Positions 9,032 to 16,631 of a stretch of 63,342 nucleotides of DNA are shown in pieces. How positions within the stretch are numbered: position 1 is the first letter of the stretch; the number at the start of each line of letters is the position of its first letter. Origin of the DNA: Mesorhizobium neociceri (GTDB lineage: Bacteria; Pseudomonadota; Alphaproteobacteria; Rhizobiales; Rhizobiaceae); NCBI RefSeq assembly GCF_013520985.1, contig NZ_JACDTY010000028.1, positions 1-63,342 on the forward strand, in the 5' to 3' direction. A program made the position numbers and the translations under genes. The notes beneath the pieces are model-generated. The model was not told the DNA's origin, did not search any database, and worked only from the letters and a program-made list of their open reading frames with translations.

Positions 9032-9328
9032 ATGACGGGCGAGGCGTTCTATCTGCTGTGCGGCGTCTGGGCGCTTGGGATTCTGGCGGTGTTCATCCAG
9101 GCGATCCGGCTGAGCTACCGCATCGAAGCGCGCTCGCCCGATTTGACCAACCGCAGCGGCTACCCGCGCAAGGCGATGATGTTCCACACAATCACCAACA
9201 CGAGTGTGGCGCGTGACGAGGAGACGCAGGCCATGCGGCGGCGCATGAACCGGCTTTTATTGATCGTTCTCGCCGGATTCGCGGTCATGTGGGCGGGCAT
9301 TGGCCTGGTTAGACGAATGAACTCATGA
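9032..9328 (+). CDS. small two-pass membrane protein of unknown function
   Basis: The 98-residue product has one hydrophobic segment at about residues 5-25 and another at 72-92, joined by a polar loop rich in arginine. No family was recognised. It lies 12 bases after fahA, and its TGA overlaps the ATG of the DinB gene (ATGA at 9325-9328), so translation of the two is probably coupled. Confidence 0.7.
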   Translation: MTGEAFYLLCGVWALGILAVFIQAIRLSYRIEARSPDLTNRSGYPRKAMMFHTITNTSVARDEETQAMRRRMNRLLLIVLAGFAVMWAGIGLVRRMNS

Positions 9329-9861
9329 CCCTGCTGGACCATCTGCGCCGCATGGCCGGCAACAATCTCTGGTCGAACGACCGGCTCTATCGTGCCGTGC
9401 TGCAGCTCAAGCCCGGCGAATTCGAAGCCGAACGCACCAGCTTCTTCCCGTCGATCAAGGTGACGCTCAACCACATCCTCGCGGTCGATCATCTCTATCT
9501 CGATTTCCTGGAAGAGGGCGGCGTCGGCGCTGCCGCTTATGACGATTACGTGCCGTTCGATGAACCGCAGGCGCTGTTTGCCGCCCAGGTCGCGGCTGAT
9601 CGACGCTTGATTGTCTTTTGTGAAGGGCTGTCGGAGGATGATCTCGACCGCCGCGTCATCACCGACCGGCGCGAGGACGGCATGATCCCGGAAAAGATCA
9701 GCGACATCCTCGGTCACGTCTTCCTGCACGACATCCACCATCGTGGCCAGGTGCACGCCATGCTCTCCGGCACCTCGGTCGCGCCGCCGCAGCTGGACGA
9801 GTTTCTGCTCGATTATGATTTGAAGCTCAGACAGGCAGAGGTCGCGCGGCTGGGGTTGTGA
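9325..9861 (+). CDS. DinB-family metalloprotein
   Basis: This 178-residue protein has the DinB/YfiT four-helix fold signature. The likely metal triad is H50 (in TLNHILAVDHLYLDF), H135 and H139 in FLHDIHHRGQVHAML. Known members include thiol-dependent transferases and isomerases, such as mycothiol-dependent maleylpyruvate isomerase. Its start overlaps the stop of the upstream membrane protein, so it belongs to the hmgA-fahA run. No glutathione-type maleylacetoacetate isomerase gene (maiA) occurs in the window. A role in that missing step is possible but unproven. Confidence 0.85.
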   Translation: MTLLDHLRRMAGNNLWSNDRLYRAVLQLKPGEFEAERTSFFPSIKVTLNHILAVDHLYLDFLEEGGVGAAAYDDYVPFDEPQALFAAQVAADRRLIVFCEGLSEDDLDRRVITDRREDGMIPEKISDILGHVFLHDIHHRGQVHAMLSGTSVAPPQLDEFLLDYDLKLRQAEVARLGL

Positions 9862-9938
9862 TCGACCATCCCAGACATTGGCGCCGCCCCTCATTGCCGG
9901 CAGGCAGGTGAGGGCAGCTTGATGCCTGCAATTTGGCG

Positions 9939-11054
9939 TTACGCCGCCTTGCCGTCCACCTTGATCACGCCGCGCTTGATCTGGTCCTGCTCGATCGATT
10001 CGAACAGAGCGCGGAAATTGCCTTCGCCAAAACCTTCGTCGCCCTTCCTCTGGATGAATTCGAAGAAGATCGGGCCGATCACGGTTTTGGAAAAAATCTG
10101 CAGCAGGATCTTGGTCATGCCACCGTCGACCACGCCTTCGCCGTCGATCAGGATGCCGTGCTTTTTCATCCGCTCGATCGGTTCGTCATGGCCGCTCACG
10201 CGGTCATACGACATGTCGTAATAGGTCTCCGGCGGACCGGGCATGAATTTCAGCCCGTTGTCGGCAAGCTTGTCGGTGGCGGCGTAGATTTCGTCGGTGC
10301 CGACAGCGATGTGCTGGATGCCCTCGCCATTGTATTTCTTCAGATATTCGGCGATCTGGCTGGTGTCGTCCTTGGACTCGTTCAGCGGAATACGGATCTT
10401 GCCGCACGGCGAGGTGATGGCGCGGCTGACAAGGCCGGTGATCTTGCCGTCAATGTCGAAGAAATGGATCTGCTTGAAGCCGAACAGTTCGCGGTAAAAA
10501 TCCCACCATTTGTCCATCTGACCGCGATAGACATTGTGGGTGAGGTGGTCGAGGAAATAGAAGCCGACGCCTTGCGGCCGCGGATCGCGTTCGCCCAGCC
10601 ACTTGAACTCGGCGTCATAGGCCGAGCCCTTCTTGCCATAGGCATCGATGAAATAGAGCAGCGAGCCGCCAATGCCGACAATGGCCGGCACGTCGAGCGC
10701 CTTATCGTCGCCTTCATAGGGCGTCGCGCCTTTCGACACCGCATGGTCGAACGTGTGCTTTGCATCGACAACCCGCCAGGCCATTGAGGCGGCGCAGGGA
10801 CCATGCTTGTCGGCGAATTTCATCGCATGCGAGCCCGGCTCGGCATTGACGACATAGTTGATGTCGCCCTGGCGCCAGACGGTGATGTCTTTCGTGCGGT
10901 GCTTGGCCACCGCGACATAGCCCATGCGGGTGAACAGTTCGGCAAGCTTCCGCGGCTCCGGATGTGCGAATTCGACGAATTCGAAACCGTCGGTGCCTGC
11001 GGGGTTTTCCTTGCTGATCTTGGCGGGCGGGGCGTCGTGCGGGAAGGGACCCAT
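9939..11054 (-). CDS. hppD: 4-hydroxyphenylpyruvate dioxygenase
   Basis: HppD converts 4-hydroxyphenylpyruvate to homogentisate, the substrate of hmgA. The 371-residue protein has two vicinal-oxygen-chelate halves. The iron ligands are visible as H170 in LDHLTHNVYRG, H248 in GIQHIAVGTD and E332 in IFFEFIQRKGDEGFGEGN. The ATG at 11054 was chosen because GGAGG sits six bases upstream and the product then has family length. It converges on the DinB gene and is divergent from an Lrp-type regulator. Together with hmgA and fahA it covers tyrosine catabolism except the isomerase step. Confidence 0.96.
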   Translation of the reverse strand: MGPFPHDAPPAKISKENPAGTDGFEFVEFAHPEPRKLAELFTRMGYVAVAKHRTKDITVWRQGDINYVVNAEPGSHAMKFADKHGPCAASMAWRVVDAKHTFDHAVSKGATPYEGDDKALDVPAIVGIGGSLLYFIDAYGKKGSAYDAEFKWLGERDPRPQGVGFYFLDHLTHNVYRGQMDKWWDFYRELFGFKQIHFFDIDGKITGLVSRAITSPCGKIRIPLNESKDDTSQIAEYLKKYNGEGIQHIAVGTDEIYAATDKLADNGLKFMPGPPETYYDMSYDRVSGHDEPIERMKKHGILIDGEGVVDGGMTKILLQIFSKTVIGPIFFEFIQRKGDEGFGEGNFRALFESIEQDQIKRGVIKVDGKAA

Positions 11055-11157
11055 GGCATTCCTCCAAACGGATGGTGGCCGCATCGGACCACGAGATAAC
11101 CAATCATAGCGCAAAGCGGCCGCACGGTGCTTGCATTCAAACGCTTGAAATGATCAT

Positions 11158-11180
11158 ATCATGCGCAATTCGTGCATGAT
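11158..11180. promoter_or_regulatory. candidate Lrp/AsnC operator between hppD and the lrp-like gene
   Basis: A 23-bp inverted repeat has perfect 7-bp arms ATCATGC (11158-11164) and GCATGAT (11174-11180) around an AT-containing centre. It lies 14 bases before the regulator's start codon and about 100 bases upstream of hppD. Its place between divergent genes fits a site for the Lrp-type product, allowing control of both. Confidence 0.55.
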
Positions 11181-11193
11181 TGGAGACAAATCC

Positions 11194-11661
11194 ATGGATG
11201 ACGCGCGCATCGATCAATTCGACCGCAAGATAATGGCTCTATTGCAGGGCGACGCGCGGCTCACCAACAACGATCTCTCGGAACGCGTGAACCTGTCAGC
11301 TTCGCAATGCTCGCGGCGCCGGCAGCGGCTGGAAGAGGACGGCTACATCAAGGGCTATCGCGCCGTGCTCGACCGCGACAAGCTCGGCTTTTCGCTGGTC
11401 AATGTCATCTCGGTGACCTTGGCCACCCACAACCGCGACAACGCCAGGCGCTTCGGCGAACTGCTGGCACGGTTGCCGGAAGTGCAGGAGGCGCACGCGC
11501 TCACTGGTGAGATGGATTATATCTTGAAGGTGGTGACGCCGGACCTCAAATCACTGTCGGAATTCGTCAACGGCGTTCTCCTGCCGCACGAATCCGTGCA
11601 GCATGTGAAGACGGCGATCGTGCTGGAGACGCTGAAGGAAACCGGCGCGCTGCCGATCTAG
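11194..11661 (+). CDS. Lrp/AsnC-family transcriptional regulator
   Basis: The 155-residue protein has an N-terminal AsnC-type helix-turn-helix (DRKIMALLQGDARLTNNDLS, then VNLSASQCSRRRQRLEEDG). A C-terminal ligand-binding RAM/ActR domain carries the GEMDYILKVV signature. The ATG at 11194 is preferred over upstream in-frame ATGs (11161, 11176) because GGAGA lies seven bases before it and the earlier starts fall inside the candidate operator. It faces away from hppD, so it probably regulates hppD in response to an aromatic amino acid. The ligand is an inference. Confidence 0.88.
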   Translation: MDDARIDQFDRKIMALLQGDARLTNNDLSERVNLSASQCSRRRQRLEEDGYIKGYRAVLDRDKLGFSLVNVISVTLATHNRDNARRFGELLARLPEVQEAHALTGEMDYILKVVTPDLKSLSEFVNGVLLPHESVQHVKTAIVLETLKETGALPI

Positions 11662-11679
11662 GATGCGTCGGCGGGACAG

Positions 11680-11838
11680 CGCCCCCCTCTGTCCTGCCGG
11701 ACATCTCCCCCACAAGGGGGGAGATCAGATGTCACGCGGGCTTTCGCCAATCGCTAACGCTGCAGGGAAAGCGCCATTGGCGAAGCTGCTAATCTCCCCA
11801 CCTGTGGGGGAGATGTCCGGCAGGACAGAGGGGGGCGC
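11680..11838. repeat. palindromic intergenic repeat, family A, copy 1
   Basis: Two long inverted arms (11680-11715 and 11803-11838) are almost perfectly complementary: the left begins GCGCCCCCCTCTGTCCTGCC and the right ends with its reverse complement. Near the inner ends are small hairpins CTCCCCCACAAGGGGGGAG and CTCCCCACCTGTGGGGGAG. Related copies are at 14151-14455 and 51768-51925. This type of repeat is common between genes in Mesorhizobium-like genomes. Open frames through it are not genes. Confidence 0.85.
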
Positions 11839-11886
11839 GAAGGATCGCCAACTTATGGAACTGGCTGCACAATCGCTTTAAACGCT

Positions 11887-12225
11887 TCACCCCTTGGACT
11901 GCTGGATCAGCCCATAGAGATTGGTGCAGCGGGCGCCCGAGCGGCAATAGGCGAAGATCGGGCCTTCGAGCGCGTCGAGCGCTTCGGCCTGGTCCTCGAC
12001 ATTCTCGGCCGTGATCTGGCCGCTGATCACCGGGATGTAGCGGAAGGCGAGCCCCGCCGCCTCGACCGCCGCCTTGACGTTGTCGGCCGAGGGTTGGCCG
12101 GGCTGCTCGTCATCCGGCCGGTTGCAGATCACGCTCTTGAAGCCGGCGGCCTTGATGGCGGCGGCATCTTCGGGCTGGATCTGGGCCGAGACCGAATAGT
12201 CCTCGCTGATTTCGCGATATTCCAT
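11887..12225 (-). CDS. TIGR01244/DUF442 family protein (phosphatase/sulfurtransferase-like)
   Basis: The 112-residue product has the DUF442 fold, related to dual-specificity phosphatases and rhodanese-like enzymes. A C-terminal active-site loop YCRSGARC is preceded by GPIFA, and VICNRPDDEQPGQPS lies in the N-terminal half. Family members are linked to sulfide metabolism (as in the Blh N-terminal domain), but no partner gene is present here. The ATG at 12225 is used because GAGG lies nine bases upstream. A further in-frame ATG at 12234 has no proper spacing. It follows the COG0523 GTPase gene on the same strand, 116 bases downstream. Confidence 0.8.
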   Translation of the reverse strand: MEYREISEDYSVSAQIQPEDAAAIKAAGFKSVICNRPDDEQPGQPSADNVKAAVEAAGLAFRYIPVISGQITAENVEDQAEALDALEGPIFAYCRSGARCTNLYGLIQQSKG

Positions 12226-12341
12226 GGCTCTCATCCTCACAATCTGGTTGGCGCAAGTCTTGCCACTCTCGCACGAGGTCGGCAATCCGCGCAGAAGGAA
12301 ATCCTTTTGCGCAAATAGACATTTCGCGAGCAAAATCCAGC

Positions 12342-13553
12342 TCAGCCATTTGTCCAGTTCGGGAACGGGTCGGGCAGTCCGCGCCACAGTTCGGGCCGGA
12401 AGTCCTCCGCCTCAATCAGGCAGTCATCCAATTCGGCGCGGATTTTCGCCTCATCCATCGGTTCGCAGCCGATGAAAACCATCTCCTGGCGCCGGTCACC
12501 CCAGACCGGATCGAGATAGGGAGCCATGCTTTCACGCCATTCAGCATGGTCGGGCCAGCGCTCCTGCGGCACGGCGGCCCACCACAGGCCGCGCTTTTCG
12601 GTTCTGACCAGCGCGCCGGCATGGCTCATTTCGCCGACATGATGCGGCCGTGTCGCCAGCCAGAAGAAGCCCTTCGCGCGCACCACGCCCGGCCAGGCGC
12701 GATCGATGAACGCCTGGAACTTCATCGGCTCGAACGGTTTTCGCGCCCGGTAGACGAAGGAGCGGATGCCATATTCCTCCGTCTCCGGAATATGATCGCG
12801 AAAGCCGTTGAGCTCCTTGAACCAGAGCGGGTTCTGCTGCGCCTTGTCGAAATCGAAGCGGCCGGTAGCGAGCACCTTGTCGAGCGGCACCTTGCCGAAA
12901 TCGGCTTCGACGATCTCGGCATCGGGATTGAGCGCCCGTACGATCAGCCGCGCCATGTCTCGTTGGTGTTCACTCGCCGCGCCGATCTTGTTCAGCACCA
13001 CGATATCGGCGAACTCGATCTGCTCGACCAGAAGGTCGACCAGCGCGCGACTGTCCTGTTCGCCCAGCGACTGTCCGCGCTGTTTCAGGAAATCGGAAGA
13101 GGAATAATCCTTGAGCAAATTGAGCGCGTCGACCACCGTCACCATCGTATCGAGGCGGGCGACGTCGGACAGGCTGTCGCCATTCTCGTCGCGGAAATCG
13201 AAGGTCGCGGCGACCGGCAGCGGCTCGGAAATCCCTGTGGATTCGATCAGCAGGTAATCGAAGCGGCTCTGTTCGGCCAGTGCGCGAACCTCCTTCAAAA
13301 GGTCGTCGCGCAGCGTGCAGCAGATGCAGCCATTCGACATCTCCACCAATCGCTCATCGGTGCGCGAAAGATCGGCGCCGTCGCGCACCAGTTCGGCATC
13401 GATGTTGATCTCGCTCATGTCGTTGACGATGACGGCGACGCGGCGGCCTTCGCGGTTCGACAAGATATGGTTCAAAAGCGTGGTCTTGCCGGCGCCGAGA
13501 AAGCCGGAGAGCACGGTGACAGGAAGGCGTTTGGTTTTGGAGGTTTGGAGCAT
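12342..13553 (-). CDS. COG0523 (CobW/YciC-type) GTPase, probable zinc metallochaperone
   Basis: This 403-residue G3E-family GTPase has the Walker A GFLGAGKTT at residues 17-25 and the metal-binding NGCICC at 74-79. A NKIG guanine-specificity motif follows, and a CobW C-terminal domain begins near 300. The C-terminal half, with RPHHVGEMSHAGAL and a tryptophan-rich stretch, resembles the YciC/ZigA branch, whose members help cells under zinc shortage and are often under Zur control. The ATG at 13553 is chosen because it starts just before the GTPase domain. A 19-bp palindrome 80 bases upstream supports Zur regulation. Confidence 0.88.
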   Translation of the reverse strand: MLQTSKTKRLPVTVLSGFLGAGKTTLLNHILSNREGRRVAVIVNDMSEINIDAELVRDGADLSRTDERLVEMSNGCICCTLRDDLLKEVRALAEQSRFDYLLIESTGISEPLPVAATFDFRDENGDSLSDVARLDTMVTVVDALNLLKDYSSSDFLKQRGQSLGEQDSRALVDLLVEQIEFADIVVLNKIGAASEHQRDMARLIVRALNPDAEIVEADFGKVPLDKVLATGRFDFDKAQQNPLWFKELNGFRDHIPETEEYGIRSFVYRARKPFEPMKFQAFIDRAWPGVVRAKGFFWLATRPHHVGEMSHAGALVRTEKRGLWWAAVPQERWPDHAEWRESMAPYLDPVWGDRRQEMVFIGCEPMDEAKIRAELDDCLIEAEDFRPELWRGLPDPFPNWTNG

Positions 13554-13632
13554 GTCTGTATCCGAAGGTTCGGCGCGGATGCATTTTGGGGGCGTTGTGC
13601 GATCCACGCGGCTGAGGGCAGAGCCGATCTGG

Positions 13633-13651
13633 TATGTTATAATATTACATA
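13633..13651. promoter_or_regulatory. candidate Zur box upstream of the COG0523 GTPase
   Basis: TATGTTATAATATTACATA is a near-perfect palindrome with one mismatched pair (T/T) on each side of the ATAATAT centre. It lies 80 bases upstream of the GTPase start and 145 bases upstream of the divergent ridA-type gene. AT-rich palindromes of this sort (ATGTTATA..TATAACAT) are typical of alphaproteobacterial Zur sites. Confidence 0.65.
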
Positions 13652-13795
13652 CGTCAATATAGGGGCTTGGTGAAATGGCGGCGCAGCCGGTCCAACTCGC
13701 CGTGTGTTGGCTCAAGCGGTTTCGTTCAGCCGGCCTTGCCCGAAGCCGGTAGCAACCCTAAACAGGCCCCCTCCGACAACAGGAAGGAAACTCCC

Positions 13796-14140
13796 ATGAG
13801 CATTCGTCGCATCGATGTTGGCCCGCGCATGAGCCAGATCGTCATCCACGGCAACACCGTCTACCTCGCCGGCCAGGTCGGAACGCCCGGCGCCAGCGTC
13901 GGCGAGCAGACCAAGTCGATCCTCGCCACCATCGACGAATTGCTGGCCAAGGCCGGCACCGACAAGACCAAGATCCTGCAGGCGATCATCTGGCTGGCCG
14001 ACATGGGCACTTTCGCCGAGATGAACAAGGAATGGGACAAGTGGGTCCCGCAAGGCAACACGCCCGCCCGCGCCACCGGCGAAGCCAAGCTCGCCGGCCC
14101 GGAATATGTGGTCGAGATTATTATTACGGCTGCGATCTGA
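13796..14140 (+). CDS. RidA/YjgF/UK114 family protein
   Basis: The 114-residue protein belongs to the RidA superfamily, whose best-known members hydrolyse reactive enamine/imine intermediates from PLP enzymes. GNTVYLAGQVG near the N-terminus, the helix QTKSILATIDELLAKAG and PARATGEAKLAGPEYVVEI near the C-terminus fit the family. The arginine in PAR is in the position of the substrate-binding arginine. The ATG at 13796 has AAGGAA just upstream. It is divergent from the COG0523 GTPase. Which subfamily and substrate apply is not clear. Confidence 0.88.
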   Translation: MSIRRIDVGPRMSQIVIHGNTVYLAGQVGTPGASVGEQTKSILATIDELLAKAGTDKTKILQAIIWLADMGTFAEMNKEWDKWVPQGNTPARATGEAKLAGPEYVVEIIITAAI

Positions 14141-14150
14141 GGCGTTGAAG

Positions 14151-14455
14151 CTGCTGATCTCCCCCCTTGTGGGGGAGATGCCTGGCAAGGCAGAGGGGGC
14201 GCTGTCCCGCCGCACACCGCTTTCGTCATCCTCGGGCTTGACCCGAGGATCCATGCCGTGACCTTGACAAGGAATGCGGCGGAGAAGAATTCTGTAAACA
14301 TTGCAACGCCTTAGCGTCACGGCATGGATCCTAGGGTCTTCGCTCGTCGCTTCGCTCCTTGCTCCGCCCTAGGATGACGATAGCGATAAGTTGGCGCTCT
14401 GTGGCGCCTCCCTCTGGCCTGCCGGCCATCTCCCCCACAAGGGGGGAGATCAGCT
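14151..14455. repeat. family A repeat halves flanking a nested family B element
   Basis: A half-element of family A (14151-14205) and its complementary half (14394-14455) face each other across 190 bases. Their order is opposite to that in copies at 11680 and 51768, so this is either two separate half-copies or a rearranged one. The right half runs into the stop codon of hutC (14454-14456), so the last bases of that gene are repeat-derived. Confidence 0.7.
14224..14379. repeat. palindromic intergenic repeat, family B, nested in family A
   Basis: The outer ends are CGTCATCCT (14224) and AGGATGACG (to 14379). Inner 16-bp arms GGATCCATGCCGTGAC (14247-14262) and its exact reverse complement (14316-14331) follow. 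A small hairpin TCGGGCTTGACCCGA sits at 14232-14246. This is a common alphaproteobacterial intergenic palindrome. No coding potential is seen. Confidence 0.8.
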
Positions 14456-15194
14456 ACCCCTGCGAAGGCCTGAACCTTGCCACCAACGTGTGGCTCTCCG
14501 CGGCATAAGTAAACCGCACTTGCGTCACCGGGTGTTCGGCGCTCCAGGTTCGGCGCTCGACCACCAGGCACGGTGCGCCGGTTGCGATATCAAGCGCTTC
14601 GGCAATATGCCTGTCCGCACCTCCCGCGCGGATGCGGTGCTCGGCCTCGCTCCATGGCACGCGGCCGATCAGCCAGGGGCCGGGCGCGATGTCGAGAAAT
14701 TCTTCGTCGCCGGCTTCCGCGACGGCGGCGAGATTGATCAGCCGCTGCTCATGCGCAAATGGCCGCTTGCCGGCGAAATGCCGGCATTCCAGCGCCAGCA
14801 CCTGTCCAGCGGCGCCAAGTTCCAGCAAGCCACGATCCTCGGCGCTGCTGCGCCTTTTCTGCCGCGCCACGCGCTCATAGCGATAGGCTAGCCCGAGCGC
14901 CTCGACCTCGATCCTGATGTCGTGGATTTCCAGCACCGCCGCCTGCGACTGCGGCTGGCGGACAAAACTGCCCGAGCGGCGGCGGCGCTCGATCAGCCCG
15001 GCCTTGGCCAGCTGCGACAGCGCCTTGTTCACCGTCATGCGCGAGCAATTGTACTCGGCCGTCAGTTCATGTTCGAACGGGATGCGGAAGCCGGGCGCCC
15101 AGGCGCCGGACAGGATTTTCTCGCTGATGTCGGACAGGATGCGCTGGTGCAGCGAACCGCCGCCTTCCACCGCCGCTGTCTCGGTCATGTTCAT
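14454..15194 (-). CDS. hutC: histidine-utilization repressor, GntR/HutC family
   Basis: The 246-residue protein has an N-terminal GntR winged helix (LHQRILSDISEKILSG, then HELTAEYNCSRMTVNKALSQLAKAGLIERRRRSGSFV). A C-terminal UTRA ligand-binding domain follows, in which urocanate is the expected inducer. It overlaps the end of hutF by ATGA (start 15194). A second in-frame ATG at 15188 is an alternative. It very likely binds the perfect palindrome at 16590-16603 and represses both hut arms. Its 3' end merges with an intergenic repeat. Confidence 0.92.
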   Translation of the reverse strand: MNMTETAAVEGGGSLHQRILSDISEKILSGAWAPGFRIPFEHELTAEYNCSRMTVNKALSQLAKAGLIERRRRSGSFVRQPQSQAAVLEIHDIRIEVEALGLAYRYERVARQKRRSSAEDRGLLELGAAGQVLALECRHFAGKRPFAHEQRLINLAAVAEAGDEEFLDIAPGPWLIGRVPWSEAEHRIRAGGADRHIAEALDIATGAPCLVVERRTWSAEHPVTQVRFTYAAESHTLVARFRPSQG

Positions 15195-16543
15195 GCCGAA
15201 AGCGCCGTCATGACCTGGCGAAAGCGCTCGGCTATGGCCTCGCGCCTGGCATGCTGGCCGTTGCTGACCTGCTTTTTGCCATGCACCCAGACGCAGTCGA
15301 CCTTGCCGCCATTGGCAAAGATCCAGGCGTCGAGGATGGCATCGCCGCTCTTGCCGGCCAGCGAGGGATGGTTTTTGTCGAGCGAGACGAAATCGGCGGC
15401 CGCGCCGACGGCGATCCGAGACGGGCCGGCGCCGAGCGCCACGCTGCCGCCATCGAGCGCGGCGTCGAACAAAGCGCGCCCGGTCGAGCCGCCGGCCACC
15501 GCCAGCACATTGCGGGCGCGGTGCGCCAGGCGCTGCGAATATTCGAGTTGGCGCAATTCGTCCGGCAGGCCGATCAGCACATTGGAATCGGAACCGACGC
15601 CGAAGCGACCGCCATGGTCGATGAACAGCGGCGCGGCAAAGGTGCCGTCGCCGAGATTGGCCTCGGTGATCGGGCACAGGCCGGCAATGGCGCCGCTTTT
15701 CGCCATGCCGGTTGTTTCGGCCTCGGTCATGTGGGTGGCATGGATCAGGCACCAGCGCTTGTCGATCCCGGCATTGGCGAGCAGCCATTCGACCGGCCGC
15801 GCGCCGGACCACGCCAGGCAGTCCTCGACTTCCTTTACCTGCTCGGCGACATGGATGTGGATCGGCCCGTCCGGCGCCATGGCGGCAACCGCGGTGAGTT
15901 CCTCCGGCGTCGCGGCGCGCAGGCTGTGCGGGGCAACGCCGACGACAGCCTGATTCAACGCGCGAACGGATTCGCGGCATTTCTCAAGCAAGCGTCCGAA
16001 GCGATTCACATCGTTGATGAATCGCCGCTGGCCTTCGTTCGGAGCGGCGCCGCCGAAAGAAGAATGCGCATAGAACACCGGCAATAGTGTCAAGCCGATG
16101 CCGGTTTCGCCGGCGGCGGCGGCGATCCGCTCAGCCATCTCGGCAAGGTTGGCATAGGGTTTTCCGTCGCGGTCATGGTGGAGATAATGGAACTCGCCGA
16201 CGCGCGAGAACCCGGCCTCCAGCATCTCGACATAAAGCTGCGCGGCGACCGCCTCGACCTGGTCCGGCGTCATCGACAGCGCGAAGCGGTACATCACCTC
16301 GCGCCAGCTCCAGAAGCTGTCGGCTGAGGGGCCGCGCAGTTCCGCAAGCCCGGCCATGCCGCGCTGGAAGGCATGGCTGTGCAGGTTCGGCATGCCTGGA
16401 ACAACAATAGCGTGTCGCTCGTCATCGGCTTGCGGCGACGAGCCTGGCTCTACGGTGGTGATGCGACCGTCGGTCAACGAAATCCGCACCTTGTCGTGCC
16501 AGCCATCGGCCAGCAGGGCCTGTTCCGCAAAGATCGCCGTCAC
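15191..16543 (-). CDS. hutF: formimidoylglutamate deiminase
   Basis: HutF converts N-formimidoyl-L-glutamate to N-formyl-L-glutamate and ammonia, and HutG then releases formate. This marks the five-step histidine pathway. The 450-residue protein is an amidohydrolase-superfamily member with the metal motif NLHSHAFQRGMAGL near residue 60, HIHVAEQ in the middle and GVGSDSN in the C-terminal half. A GTG start at 16543 is chosen because CGGAG lies six bases before it. The ATG 30 bases upstream has no ribosome site. hutC overlaps its 3' end, so the two form an operon. Confidence 0.93.
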   Translation of the reverse strand: MTAIFAEQALLADGWHDKVRISLTDGRITTVEPGSSPQADDERHAIVVPGMPNLHSHAFQRGMAGLAELRGPSADSFWSWREVMYRFALSMTPDQVEAVAAQLYVEMLEAGFSRVGEFHYLHHDRDGKPYANLAEMAERIAAAAGETGIGLTLLPVFYAHSSFGGAAPNEGQRRFINDVNRFGRLLEKCRESVRALNQAVVGVAPHSLRAATPEELTAVAAMAPDGPIHIHVAEQVKEVEDCLAWSGARPVEWLLANAGIDKRWCLIHATHMTEAETTGMAKSGAIAGLCPITEANLGDGTFAAPLFIDHGGRFGVGSDSNVLIGLPDELRQLEYSQRLAHRARNVLAVAGGSTGRALFDAALDGGSVALGAGPSRIAVGAAADFVSLDKNHPSLAGKSGDAILDAWIFANGGKVDCVWVHGKKQVSNGQHARREAIAERFRQVMTALSA

Positions 16544-16589
16544 GTTTTTCTCCGTCTTCCCTGAACATAGCACTTGCAGTGCGTTTCAA

Positions 16590-16603
16590 TATGTATATAC
16601 ATA
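16590..16603. promoter_or_regulatory. HutC operator between hutF and hutI
   Basis: TATGTATATACATA is a perfect 14-bp palindrome located 47 bases before hutF and 29 bases before hutI. The TGTA-TACA core is the form of site bound by HutC-type GntR regulators. One site could control both divergent transcripts. Confidence 0.75.
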
Positions 16604-16631
16604 ATCGTCATCCAATCAACGGAAAAAGATA

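Noticed and set aside
9889..9920. Dyad CCCTCA ... TGAGGG between the DinB and hppD genes as a terminator
   Set aside because: No T-run and a weak stem; it may be a decayed repeat, but evidence is too thin.
11663..11881. Small open frame after the Lrp-type gene
   Set aside because: It is the translation of a palindromic repeat (family A), found likewise at other copies.
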